Shown one piece after another: positions 51,601 to 64,000 of a stretch of DNA of 64,000 bases. A model generated the notes under the pieces. It had not been told where the DNA came from. It made no database searches and saw only the letters and a program-made list of their open reading frames with translations. Each line of letters starts with the position of its first letter. Within the stretch, counting starts at the first letter, position 1. The translations under genes were made by a program, and so were the position numbers. Source of the DNA: Henricia sp. BOLD:AAB3569 (taxonomy: Eukaryota; Echinodermata; Asteroidea; Spinulosida; Echinasteridae); the NCBI GenBank assembly GCA_037783545.1, contig JBBELK010000812.1, positions 20,872 through 84,871 of the forward strand, in the 5' to 3' direction.

Positions 51601-54600
51601 TTTAAACCGACCGAGTTATCGTCGAATCTAGCAAAAACTCCCTGCCGGTACAGTTTTCACACAAGCAGACGCCGCTTTCGGAAAACATTGCGTCTAAAGT
51701 GGTCGCTATTTTGGAATTGAAGGAATTTCCAGACAAACTTCAAATTGTGCCTGCTTAAACAACTCTACATCCCAAACGTATTCTGCAAATTTCAGCAATT
51801 TCCCGTTTAAACCAACCGAGTTATCGTCGAATATAGCAAAAACTCTCTGCCGGCACAGTTTTTGCACAAGCATACGCCGCTTTCGAGAAACATTGCGTCT
51901 GAAGTGGTCGCTATTTTGAAACTGAAGGAATTTCCAGACAAACTTCAAATTTTGCCTGCTTAAACAACTCTATATCCCAAACGTATTCTACGAATTTCAG
52001 CAATTTCCCGTTTAAACCGACCGAGTTATCGTCGAATATAGCAAAAACTCTCTGCCGGCACAGTTTTTGCACAAGCATACGCCGCTTTCGGGAAACATTG
52101 CGTCTGAAGTGGTCGCTCTTTTGAAACTGAAGGAATTTACAGACAAACTTCAAATTGTGTCTGCTTAAGCAACTCTATATCCCAAACGTGTTCTGCAAAT
52201 TTCAGCAATTTCCCGTTTAAACCGACCGAGTTATCGTCGAATCTAGCAAAAACTCCCTGCCGGTACAGTTTTCGCACAAGCAGACGCCGCTTTCGGAAAA
52301 CATTGCGTCTAAAGTGGTCGCTATTTTGGAATTGAAGGAATTTCCAGACAAACTTCAAATTTTGCCTGCTTAAACAACTCTATATCCCAAACGTATTCTG
52401 CAAATTTCAGCAATTTCCCGTTTAAACCAAGTGAGTTATCGTCGAATATAGCAAAAACTCTCTGCCGGCACAGTTTTCGCACAAGTATACGCCGCTTTCG
52501 AGAAACATTGCGTCTGAAGTGGTCGCTATTTTGAAACTGAGGGAATTTCCAGACAAACTTCAAATTTTGCCTGCTTAAACAACTCTATGTCCCAAACGTA
52601 TTCTACGAATTTCAGCAATTTCCCGTTTAAACCGACCAAGTTATCGTCGAATCTAGCAAAAACTCCCTGCCGGCACAGTTTTCGCACAAGCAGACGCCGC
52701 TTTCGAGAAACATTGCGTCTGAAGTGGTCGCTATTTTGAAACTGAAGGAATTTCCAGACAAACTTCAAATTTTGTCTGCTTAAACAACTCTATATCCCAA
52801 ACGTATTCTACGAATTTCAGCCATTTCCCGTTTAAACCGACCGAGTTATCGTCGAATATAGCAAAAACTCCCTGCCGGTACAGTTTTCGCACAAGCAGAC
52901 GCCGCTTTCGGAAAACATTGCGTCTAAAGTGGTCGCTATTTTGGAATTGAAGGAATTTCCAGACAAACTTCAAATTTTGCCTGCTTAAACAACTCTATAT
53001 CCCAAACGTATTCTGCAAATTTCAGCCATTTCCCGTTTAAACCGACCGAGTTATCGTCGAATCTATCAAAAACTCCCTGCCGGCACAGTTTTCGCACAAG
53101 CAGACGCCGCTTTCGGAAAACATTGCGTCTGAAGTGGTCGCTATTTTGAAACTGAGGGAATTTCCAGACAAACTTCAAATTTTGCCTGCTTAAACAACTC
53201 TATGTCCCAAACGTATTCTACGAATTTCAGCAATTTCCCGTTTAAACCAACCGAGTTATCGTCGAATATAGCAAAAACTCTCTGCCGGCACAGTTTTCGC
53301 ACAAGCATACGCCGCTTTCGAGAAACATTGCGTCTGAAGTGGTCGCTATTTTGAAACTGAAGGAATTTCCAGACAAACTTCAAATTTTGCCTGCTTAAAC
53401 AACTCTATATCCCAAACGTATTCTACGAATTTCAGCCATTTCCCGTTTAAACCGACCGAGTTATCGTCGAATATAGCAAAAACTCCCTGCCGGTACAGTT
53501 TTCACACAAGCAGACGCCGCTTTCGGAAAACATTGCGTCTCAAGTGGTCGCTATTTTGGAATTGAAGGAATTTCCAGACAAACTTCAAATTTTGCCTGCT
53601 TAAACAACTCTATATCCCAAACGTATTCTGCAAATTTCAGCAATTTCCCGTTTAAACCAACCGAGTTATCGTCGAATATAGCAAAAACTCTCTGCCGGCA
53701 CAGTTTTCGCACAAGCATACGCCGCTTTCGAGAAACATTGCGTCTGAAGTGGTCGCTATTTTGAAACTGAAGGAATTTCCAGACAAACTTCAAATTTTGC
53801 CTGCTTAAACAACTCTATATCCCAAACGTAATTCTACGAATTTCAGCAATTTCCCGTTTAAACCGACCGAGTTATCGTCGAATATAGCAAAAACTCTCTG
53901 CCGGCACAGTTTTTGCACAAGCATACGCCGCTTTCGGGAAACATTGCGTCTGAAGTGGTCGCTATTTTGAAACTGAAGGAATTTACAGACAAACTTCAAA
54001 TTGTGTCTGCTCAAACAACTCTATATCCCAAACGTGTTCTGCAAATTTCAGCAATTTCCCGTTTAAACCAACCGAGTTATCGTCGAATCTAGCAAAAACT
54101 CCCTGCCGGCACAGTTTTCGCACAAGCATACGCCGCTTTCGAGAAACATTGCGTCTGAAGTGGTCGCTATTTTGAAACTGAAGGAATTTCCAGACAAACT
54201 TCAAATTTTGCCTGCTTAAACAACTCTATATCCCAAACGTATTCTACGAATTTCAGCAATTTCCCGTTTAAACCGACCGAGTTATCGTCGAATATAGCGA
54301 AAACTCTCTGCCGGCACAGTTTTTGCACAAGCATACGCCGCTTTCGGGAAACATTGCGTCTGAAGTGGTCGCTATTTTGAAACTGAAGGAATTTACAGAC
54401 AAACTTCAAATTGTGTCTGCTTAAGCAACTCTATATCCCAAACGTGTTCTGCAAATTTCAGCAATTTCCCGTTTAAACCGACCGAGTTATCGTCGAATCT
54501 AGCAAAAACTCCCTGCCGGTACAGTTTTCGCACAAGCAGACGCCGCTTTCGGAAAACATTGCGTCTAAAGTGGTCGCTATTTTGGAATTGAAGGATTTTC

Positions 54601-57600
54601 CAGACAAACTTCAAATTTTGCCTGCTCAAACAACTCTATATCCCAAACTTGTTCTGCAAATTTCAGCAATTTCCCATTTAAACCGACCGAGTTATCGTCG
54701 AATCTAGCAAAAACTCCCTGCCGGCACAGTTTTCGCACAAGCAGACGCCGCTTTCGGGAAACATTGCGTCTGAAGTGGTCGCTATTTTGAAACTGAAGGA
54801 ATTTCCAGAAAACTTCAAATTTTGCCTGCTTAAACAACTCTATATCCCCAACGTGTTCTGCAAATTTCAGCAATTTCCCGTTTAAACCAACCGAGTTATC
54901 GTCGAATCTAGCAAAAACTCCCTGCCGGCACAGTTTTCGCACAAGCATACGCCGCTTTCGAGAAACATTGCGTCTGAAGTGGTCGCTATTTTGAAACTGA
55001 AAGAATTTCCAGACAAACTTCAAATTTTGCCTGCTTAAACAACTCTATATCCCAAACGTATTCTACGAATTTCAGCAATTTCCCGTTTAAACCGACCGAG
55101 TTATCGTCGAATATAGCGAAAACTCTCTGCCGGCACAGTTTTTGCACAAGCATACGCCGCTTTCGGGAAACATTGCGTCTGAAGTGGTCGCTATTTTGAA
55201 ACTGAAGGAATTTACAGACAAACTTCAAATTGTGTCTGCTTAAGCAACTCTATATCCCAAACGTGTTCTGCAAATTTCAGCAATTTCCCGTTTAAACCGA
55301 CCGAGTTATCGTCGAATCTAGAAAAAACTCCCTGCCGGTACAGTTTTCGCACAAGCAGACGCCGCTTTCGGAAAACATTGCGTCTAAAGTGGTCGCTATT
55401 TTGGAATTGAAGGAATTTCCAGATAAACTTCAAATTTTGCCTGCTTAAACAACTCTATATCCCAAACGTATTCTGCAAATTTCAGCAATTTCCCGTTTAA
55501 ACCAAGTGAGTTATCGTCGAATATAGCAAAAACTCTCTGCCGGCACAGTTTTCGCACAAGTATACGCCGCTTTCGAGAAACATTGCGTCTGAAGTGGTCG
55601 CTATTTTGAAACTGAGGGAATTTCCAGACAAACTTCAAATTTTGCCTGCTTAAACAACTCTATGTCCCAAACGTATTCTACGAATTTCAGCAATTTCCCG
55701 TTTAAACCGACCAAGTTATCGTCGAATCTAGCAAAAACTCCCTGCCGGAACAGTTTTCGCACAAGCAGACGCCGCTTTCGGGAAACATTGCGTCTGAAGT
55801 GGTCGCTCTTTTGAAACTGAAGGAATTTCCAGACAAACTTCAAATTTTGTCTGCTTAAACAACTCTATATCCCAAACGTATTCTACGAATTTCAGCCATT
55901 TCCCGTTTAAACCGACCGAGTTATCGTCGAATATAGCAAAAACTCCCTGCCGGTACAGTTTTCACACAAGCAGACGCCGCTTTCGAAAAACATTGCGTCT
56001 AAAGTGGTCGCTATTTTGGAACTGAAGGAATTTCCAGACAAACTTCAAATTTTGCCTGCTTAAACAACTCTATATCCCAAACGTATTCTGCAAATTTCAG
56101 CAATTTCCCGTTTAAACCAACCGAGTTATCGTCGAATATAGCAAAAACTCTCTGCCGGCACAGTTTTCGCACAAGCATACGCCGCTTTCGAGAAACATTG
56201 CGTCTGAAGTGGTCGCTATTTTGAAACTGAAGGAATTTCCAGACAAACTTCAAATTTTGCCTGCTCAAACAACTCTATATCCCAAACGTGTTCTGCAAAT
56301 TTCAGCAATTTCCCGTTTAAACCGACCGAGTTATCGTCGAATATAGCAAAAACTCCCTGCCGGTACAGTTTTCACACAAGCAGACGCCGCTTTCGAGAAA
56401 CATTGCGTCTGAAGTGGTCGCTATTTTGAAACTGCAGGAATTTCCAGAAAACTTCAAATTTTGCCTGCTTAAACAACTCTATATCCCAAACGTGTTCTGC
56501 AAATTTCAGCAATTTCCCGTTTAAACCGACCGAGTTATCGTCGAATCTAGCAAAAACTCCCTGCCGGCACAGTTTTCGCACAAGCAGACGCCGCTTTCGA
56601 GAAACATTGCGTCTGAAGTGGTCGCTCTTTTGAAACTGAAGGAATTTCCAGACAAACTTCAAATTTTTTCTGCTTAAACAACTCTATATCCCAAACGTAT
56701 TCTACGAATTTCAGCCATTTCCTGTTTAAACCGACCGAGTTATCGTCGAATCTAGCAAAAACTCCCTGCCGGTACAGTTTTCACACAAGCAGACGCCGCT
56801 TTCGGAAAACATTGCGTCTAAAGTGGTCGCTATTTTGGAATTGAAGGAATTTCCAGACAAACTTCAAATTGTGCCTGCTTAAACAACTCTACATCCCAAA
56901 CGTATTCTGCAAATTTCAGCAATTTCCCGTTTAAACCAACCGAGTTATCGTCGAATATAGCAAAAACTCTCTGCCGGCACAGTTTTTGCACAAGCATACG
57001 CCGCTTTCGAGAAACATTGCGTCTGAAGTGGTCGCTATTTTGAAACTGAAGGAATTTCCAGACAAACTTCAAATTTTGCCTGCTTAAACAACTCTATATC
57101 CCAAACGTATTCTACGAATTTCAGCAATTTCCCGTTTAAACCGACCGAGTTATCGTCGAATATAGCAAAAACTCTCTGCCGGCACAGTTTTTGCACAAGC
57201 ATACGCCGCTTTCGGGAAACATTGCGTCTGAAGTGGTCGCTCTTTTGAAACTGAAGGAATTTACAGACAAACTTCAAATTGTGTCTGCTTAAGCAACTCT
57301 ATATCCCAAACGTGTTCTGCAAATTTCAGCAATTTCCCGTTTAAACCGACCGAGTTATCGTCGAATCTAGCAAAAACTCCCTGCCGGTACAGTTTTCGCA
57401 CAAGCAGACGCCGCTTTCGGAAAACATTGCGTCTAAAGTGGTCGCTATTTTGGAATTGAAGGAATTTCCAGACAAACTTCAAATTTTGCCTGCTTAAACA
57501 ACTCTATATCCCAAACGTATTCTGCAAATTTCAGCAATTTCCCGTTTAAACCAAGTGAGTTATCGTCGAATATAGCAAAAACTCTCTGCCGGCACAGTTT

Positions 57601-60600
57601 TCGCACAAGTATACGCCGCTTTCGAGAAACATTGCGTCTGAAGTGGTCGCTATTTTGAAACTGAGGGAATTTCCAGACAAACTTCAAATTTTGCCTGCTT
57701 AAACAACTCTATGTCCCAAACGTATTCTACGAATTTCAGCAATTTCCCGTTTAAACCGACCAAGTTATCGTCGAATCTAGCAAAAACTCCCTGCCGGCAC
57801 AGTTTTCGCACAAGCAGACGCCGCTTTCGAGAAACATTGCGTCTGAAGTGGTCGCTATTTTGAAACTGAAGGAATTTCCAGACAAACTTCAAATTTTGTC
57901 TGCTTAAACAACTCTATATCCCAAACGTATTCTACGAATTTCAGCCATTTCCCGTTTAAACCGACCGAGTTATCGTCGAATATAGCAAAAACTCCCTGCC
58001 GGTACAGTTTTCGCACAAGCAGACGCCGCTTTCGGAAAACATTGCGTCTAAAGTGGTCGCTATTTTGGAATTGAAGGAATTTCCAGACAAACTTCAAATT
58101 TTGCCTGCTTAAACAACTCTATATCCCAAACGTATTCTGCAAATTTCAGCCATTTCCCGTTTAAACCGACCGAGTTATCGTCGAATCTATCAAAAACTCC
58201 CTGCCGGCACAGTTTTCGCACAAGCAGACGCCGCTTTCGGAAAACATTGCGTCTGAAGTGGTCGCTATTTTGAAACTGAGGGAATTTCCAGACAAACTTC
58301 AAATTTTGCCTGCTTAAACAACTCTATGTCCCAAACGTATTCTACGAATTTCAGCAATTTCCCGTTTAAACCAACCGAGTTATCGTCGAATATAGCAAAA
58401 ACTCTCTGCCGGCACAGTTTTCGCACAAGCATACGCCGCTTTCGAGAAACATTGCGTCTGAAGTGGTCGCTATTTTGAAACTGAAGGAATTTCCAGACAA
58501 ACTTCAAATTTTGCCTGCTTAAACAACTCTATATCCCAAACGTATTCTACGAATTTCAGCCATTTCCCGTTTAAACCGACCGAGTTATCGTCGAATATAG
58601 CAAAAACTCCCTGCCGGTACAGTTTTCACACAAGCAGACGCCGCTTTCGGAAAACATTGCGTCTCAAGTGGTCGCTATTTTGGAATTGAAGGAATTTCCA
58701 GACAAACTTCAAATTTTGCCTGCTTAAACAACTCTATATCCCAAACGTATTCTGCAAATTTCAGCAATTTCCCGTTTAAACCAACCGAGTTATCGTCGAA
58801 TATAGCAAAAACTCTCTGCCGGCACAGTTTTCGCACAAGCATACGCCGCTTTCGAGAAACATTGCGTCTGAAGTGGTCGCTATTTTGAAACTGAAGGAAT
58901 TTCCAGACAAACTTCAAATTTTGCCTGCTTAAACAACTCTATATCCCAAACGTAATTCTACGAATTTCAGCAATTTCCCGTTTAAACCGACCGAGTTATC
59001 GTCGAATATAGCAAAAACTCTCTGCCGGCACAGTTTTTGCACAAGCATACGCCGCTTTCGGGAAACATTGCGTCTGAAGTGGTCGCTATTTTGAAACTGA
59101 AGGAATTTACAGACAAACTTCAAATTGTGTCTGCTCAAACAACTCTATATCCCAAACGTGTTCTGCAAATTTCAGCAATTTCCCGTTTAAACCAACCGAG
59201 TTATCGTCGAATCTAGCAAAAACTCCCTGCCGGCACAGTTTTCGCACAAGCATACGCCGCTTTCGAGAAACATTGCGTCTGAAGTGGTCGCTATTTTGAA
59301 ACTGAAGGAATTTCCAGACAAACTTCAAATTTTGCCTGCTTAAACAACTCTATATCCCAAACGTATTCTACGAATTTCAGCAATTTCCCGTTTAAACCGA
59401 CCGAGTTATCGTCGAATATAGCGAAAACTCTCTGCCGGCACAGTTTTTGCACAAGCATACGCCGCTTTCGGGAAACATTGCGTCTGAAGTGGTCGCTATT
59501 TTGAAACTGAAGGAATTTACAGACAAACTTCAAATTGTGTCTGCTTAAGCAACTCTATATCCCAAACGTGTTCTGCAAATTTCAGCAATTTCCCGTTTAA
59601 ACCGACCGAGTTATCGTCGAATCTAGCAAAAACTCCCTGCCGGTACAGTTTTCGCACAAGCAGACGCCGCTTTCGGAAAACATTGCGTCTAAAGTGGTCG
59701 CTATTTTGGAATTGAAGGATTTTCCAGACAAACTTCAAATTTTGCCTGCTCAAACAACTCTATATCCCAAACTTGTTCTGCAAATTTCAGCAATTTCCCA
59801 TTTAAACCGACCGAGTTATCGTCGAATCTAGCAAAAACTCCCTGCCGGCACAGTTTTCGCACAAGCAGACGCCGCTTTCGGGAAACATTGCGTCTGAAGT
59901 GGTCGCTATTTTGAAACTGAAGGAATTTCCAGAAAACTTCAAATTTTGCCTGCTTAAACAACTCTATATCCCCAACGTGTTCTGCAAATTTCAGCAATTT
60001 CCCGTTTAAACCAACCGAGTTATCGTCGAATCTAGCAAAAACTCCCTGCCGGCACAGTTTTCGCACAAGCATACGCCGCTTTCGAGAAACATTGCGTCTG
60101 AAGTGGTCGCTATTTTGAAACTGAAAGAATTTCCAGACAAACTTCAAATTTTGCCTGCTTAAACAACTCTATATCCCAAACGTATTCTACGAATTTCAGC
60201 AATTTCCCGTTTAAACCGACCGAGTTATCGTCGAATATAGCGAAAACTCTCTGCCGGCACAGTTTTTGCACAAGCATACGCCGCTTTCGGGAAACATTGC
60301 GTCTGAAGTGGTCGCTATTTTGAAACTGAAGGAATTTACAGACAAACTTCAAATTGTGTCTGCTTAAGCAACTCTATATCCCAAACGTGTTCTGCAAATT
60401 TCAGCAATTTCCCGTTTAAACCGACCGAGTTATCGTCGAATCTAGAAAAAACTCCCTGCCGGTACAGTTTTCGCACAAGCAGACGCCGCTTTCGGAAAAC
60501 ATTGCGTCTAAAGTGGTCGCTATTTTGGAATTGAAGGAATTTCCAGATAAACTTCAAATTTTGCCTGCTTAAACAACTCTATATCCCAAACGTATTCTGC

Positions 60601-61848
60601 AAATTTCAGCAATTTCCCGTTTAAACCAAGTGAGTTATCGTCGAATATAGCAAAAACTCTCTGCCGGCACAGTTTTCGCACAAGTATACGCCGCTTTCGA
60701 GAAACATTGCGTCTGAAGTGGTCGCTATTTTGAAACTGAGGGAATTTCCAGACAAACTTCAAATTTTGCCTGCTTAAACAACTCTATGTCCCAAACGTAT
60801 TCTACGAATTTCAGCAATTTCCCGTTTAAACCGACCAAGTTATCGTCGAATCTAGCAAAAACTCCCTGCCGGAACAGTTTTCGCACAAGCAGACGCCGCT
60901 TTCGGGAAACATTGCGTCTGAAGTGGTCGCTCTTTTGAAACTGAAGGAATTTCCAGACAAACTTCAAATTTTGTCTGCTTAAACAACTCTATATCCCAAA
61001 CGTATTCTACGAATTTCAGCCATTTCCCGTTTAAACCGACCGAGTTATCGTCGAATATAGCAAAAACTCCCTGCCGGTACAGTTTTCACACAAGCAGACG
61101 CCGCTTTCGAAAAACATTGCGTCTAAAGTGGTCGCTATTTTGGAACTGAAGGAATTTCCAGACAAACTTCAAATTTTGCCTGCTTAAACAACTCTATATC
61201 CCAAACGTATTCTGCAAATTTCAGCAATTTCCCGTTTAAACCAACCGAGTTATCGTCGAATATAGCAAAAACTCTCTGCCGGCACAGTTTTCGCACAAGC
61301 ATACGCCGCTTTCGAGAAACATTGCGTCTGAAGTGGTCGCTATTTTGAAACTGAAGGAATTTCCAGACAAACTTCAAATTTTGCCTGCTCAAACAACTCT
61401 ATATCCCAAACGTGTTCTGCAAATTTCAGCAATTTCCCGTTTAAACCGACCGAGTTATCGTCGAATATAGCAAAAACTCCCTGCCGGTACAGTTTTCACA
61501 CAAGCAGACGCCGCTTTCGAGAAACATTGCGTCTGAAGTGGTCGCTATTTTGAAACTGCAGGAATTTCCAGAAAACTTCAAATTTTGCCTGCTTAAACAA
61601 CTCTATATCCCAAACGTGTTCTGCAAATTTCAGCAATTTCCCGTTTAAACCGACCGAGTTATCGTCGAATCTAGCAAAAACTCCCTGCCGGCACAGTTTT
61701 CGCACAAGCAGACGCCGCTTTCGAGAAACATTGCGTCTGAAGTGGTCGCTCTTTTGAAACTGAAGGAATTTCCAGACAAACTTCAAATTTTTTCTGCTTA
61801 AACAACTCTATATCCCAAACGTATTCTACGAATTTCAGCCATTTCCTG
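51601..61848. repeat. Satellite C HOR: 25-mer of 5,124 bp duplicated in tandem
   Basis: Everything I checked from about 51.6 to 56.7 kb recurs 5,124 bp later, including unusual markers: 'acatcccaaacg', the extra A in 'cgtaattctac' (53,829 and 58,953), 'ctagaaaaaactcc', 'cagataaactt', 'tttcgaaaaacattg', 'catttcccatttaaacc' and two 1-bp-short 'ccagaaaactt' monomers. 5,124 is 25 monomers with a net loss of one base. I found no difference between the copies at any marker, so the duplication is very recent or an assembly artefact. Confidence 0.88.
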
Positions 61849-62899
61849 TTTAAACCGACCGAGTTATCGTCGAATATAGCAAAAACTCTCTGCCGGCACA
61901 GTTTTCGCACAAGCATACGCCGCTTTCGAGAAACATTGCGTCTGAAGTGGTCGCTATTTTGAAACTGAAGGAATTTCCAGACAAACTTCAAATTTTGCCT
62001 GCTCAAACAACTCTATATCCCAAACGTGTTCTGCAAATTTCAGCAATTTCCCGTTTAAACCGACCGAGTTATCGTCGAATATAGCAAAAACTCCCTGCCG
62101 GTACAGTTTTCACACAAGCAGACGCCGCTTTCGAGAAACATTGCGTCTGAAGTGGTCGCTATTTTGAAACTGCAGGAATTTCCAGAAAACTTCAAATTTT
62201 GCCTGCTTAAACAACTCTATATCCCAAACGTGTTCTGCAAATTTCAGCAATTTCCCGTTTAAACCGACCGAGTTATCGTCGAATCTAGCAAAAACTCCCT
62301 GCCGGCACAGTTTTCGCACAAGCAGACGCCGCTTTCGAGAAACATTGCGTCTGAAGTGGTCGCTCTTTTGAAACTGAAGGAATTTCCAGACAAACTTCAA
62401 ATTTTTTCTGCTTAAACAACTCTATATCCCAAACGTATTCTGCAAATTTCAGCCATTTCCCGTTTAAACCAACCGAGTTATCGTCGAATATAGCAAAAAC
62501 TCTCTGCCGGCACAGTTTTTGCACAAGCATACGCCGCTTTCGAGAAACATTGCGTCTGAAGTGGTCGCTATTTTGAAACTGAAGGAATTTCCAGACAAAC
62601 TTCAAATTTTGCCTGCTTAAACAACTCTATATCCCAAACGTATTCTACGAATTTCAGCAATTTCCCGTTTAAACCGACCGAGTTATCGTCGAATATAGCA
62701 AAAACTCTCTGCCGGCACAGTTTTTGCACAAGCATACGCCGCTTTCGGGAAACATTGCGTCTGAAGTGGTCGCTATTTTGAAACTGAAGGAATTTACAGA
62801 CAAACTTCAAATTGTGTCTGCTTAAGCAACTCTATATCCCAAACGTGTTCTGCAAATTTCAGCAATTTCCCGTTTAAACCGACCGAGTTATCGTCGAAT

Positions 62900-64000
62900 C
62901 TAGCAAAAACTCCCTGCCGGTACAGTTTTCGCACAAGCAGACGCCGCTTTCGGAAAACATTGCGTCTAAAGTGGTCGCTATTTTGGAATTGAAGGAATTT
63001 CCAGACAAACTTCAAATTTTGCCTGCTTAAACAACTCTATATCCCAAACGTATTCTGCAAATTTCAGCAATTTCCCGTTTAAACCAAGTGAGTTATCGTC
63101 GAATATAGCAAAAACTCTCTGCCGGCACAGTTTTCGCACAAGTATACGCCGCTTTCGAGAAACATTGCGTCTGAAGTGGTCGCTATTTTGAAACTGAGGG
63201 AATTTCCAGACAAACTTCAAATTTTGCCTGCTTAAACAACTCTATGTCCCAAACGTATTCTACAAATTTCAGCAATTTCCCGTTTAAACCGACCAAGTTA
63301 TCGTCGAATCTAGCAAAAACTCCCTGCCGGAACAGTTTTCGCACAAGCAGACGCCGCTTTCGGGAAACATTGCGTCTGAAGTGGTCGCTCTTTTGAAACT
63401 GAAGGAATTTCCAGACAAACTTCAAATTTTGTCTGCTTAAACAACTCTATATCCCAAACGTATTCTACGAATTTCAGCCATTTCCCGTTTAAACCGACCG
63501 AGTTATCGTCGAATATAGCAAAAACTCTCTGCCGGCACAGTTTTCGCACAAAGCATACGCCGCTTTCGAGAAACATTGCGTCTGAAGTGGTCGCTATTTT
63601 GAAACTAAAGGAATTTCCAGACAAACCTCAAATTTTGACTGCTCAAACAACTCTATATCCCAAACGTGTTCTGCAAATTTCAGCAATTTCCCGTTTAAAC
63701 CGACCGAGTTATCGTCGAATCTAGCAAAAACTCCCTGCCGGCACAGTTTTCGCACAAGCAGACGCCGCTTTCGGGAAACATTGCGTCTGAAGTGGTCGCT
63801 ATTTTGAAACTGAAGGAATTTCCAGAAAACTTCAAATTTTGCCTGCTTAAACAGCTCTATATCCCAAACGTATTCTGCAAATTTCAGCCATTTCCCGTTT
63901 AAACCGACCGAGTTATCGTCGAATCTATCAAAAACTCCCTGCCGGCACAGTTTTCGCACAAGCAGACGCCGCTTTCGGAAAACATTGCGTCTAAAGTGGT
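62900..64000. repeat. Satellite C: copy of the 48-49 kb block at the window end
   Basis: Near 63.5 kb the array repeats the order seen from about 48.5 kb: the extra A in 'cgcacaaagcatacg' (48,589 and 63,547), 'gaaactaaag', 'caaacctcaaattttgac', the short 'ccagaaaactt' and 'aaacagctctat'. The first three also occur near 45.33 kb at the start of the C array. The copy runs off the window, so its length is unknown. Confidence 0.75.

Larger units (their letters stand above)
45241..64000. repeat. Satellite C array (205-bp monomer), continues beyond the window
   Basis: About 91 head-to-tail monomers, each with the landmarks 'attctgcaaatttcagcaat', 'gagttatcgtcgaat', 'cctgccggcacagtttt', 'cgctttcgagaaacattgcg', 'aagtggtcgct' and 'caactctatatccc'. 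One monomer has about 13 CpG, more than composition predicts. Variants are shuffled among monomers: 'ctctctgcc' or 'ctccctgcc', 'gcatacg' or 'gcagacg', 'gaaactgaag' or 'ggaattgaag', 'gtattctac' or 'gtgttctgc'. No gene, SINE or foreign insert is seen. On the minus strand it carries a box homologous to A and B (see findings). Confidence 0.96.

Noticed and set aside
45241-64000. CENP-B box in satellite C ('ttcgacgataactcgg' on the minus strand)
   Set aside because: It resembles the TTCG....A..CGGG pattern, but the essential A and CGGG are not at the required spacing. The A/B stretch 'gttcgtcggaacattttt' also fails at CGGG. A centromere role is possible for such arrays but not supported by this motif.
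1-64000. CRISPR array or bacterial repeat locus
   Set aside because: Repeats are 205-297 bp with no spacers and no cas genes, and Pol III SINEs show a eukaryotic genome.
1-64000. rRNA, 5S, histone or spliced-leader gene cluster hidden in the tandem units
   Set aside because: No monomer contains recognisable rRNA, histone or 5S internal control sequence, and I see no consistent promoter-gene-terminator order in any of the three units.
45241-64000. 80-codon minus-strand frames in satellite C as genes
   Set aside because: One per monomer, overlapping the next monomer in another frame because 205 is not a multiple of three. They are repeat shadows. Their likeness to the plus-strand A peptide ('AKFEV') reflects the shared DNA box, not a protein.

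Overview
This window is almost entirely tandem satellite DNA. I find no gene that I would defend. The intact tRNA-derived SINEs, with Pol III A-box-like and B-box elements and a (CAA)n tail, show it is a metazoan genome. The SINE body, with its 'gtgtatgtggattgggttt' and 'gtgggttttcccc...ttttcctcccac' segments, reminds me of SINEs I know from corals and sea anemones. I lean to a cnidarian at moderate to low confidence; this rests on memory, not on a search.

Layout. (1) 1-29,045: satellite A, a 297-bp monomer, about 93 copies, all in one orientation. It is interrupted by a 5'-truncated SINE (845-1,037, minus), a 727-bp composite insert (3,645-4,371), and two full-length SINEs (23,119-23,415 and 24,022-24,312, plus). 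(2) 29,046-45,240: satellite B, a 295-bp sister family in the same orientation and phase, about 55 copies. It differs from A at about 18 fixed positions plus a 2-bp deletion (about 6%). (3) 45,241-64,000: satellite C, a 205-bp monomer, about 91 copies, running off the window end. Both family boundaries are sharp (within about 25 bp and about 2 bp).

All three families have higher-order repeat (HOR) structure, recognised from shared rare variants. In A there are 6-mers of 1,783 bp, dimers of 594 and 595 bp, and a 1,149-bp block carrying a 41-bp deletion. In B there is a 16-mer of 4,719 bp. In C there is a 25-mer of 5,124 bp, repeated in tandem with no difference at any marker I checked, and a recurrent cassette of 4-5 monomers. 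This is what local unequal exchange or amplification produces. The two full-length SINEs sit at the same monomer position with the same 11-bp target duplication, so they look like one insertion copied with its host monomers.

The most interesting observation is that C is not unrelated to A and B. Read on the minus strand, C contains a box of about 39 bp that aligns without gaps to A and B (33 of 39 identical), so C lies inverted relative to its neighbours. The second is the composite insert. It carries an exact 36-nt copy of the SINE 5' head at one end, a 67-bp minisatellite inside, and a perfect 10-bp-arm palindrome at the other end. Long open frames on the minus strand of A exist only because 297 is a multiple of three. 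I reject them as genes.
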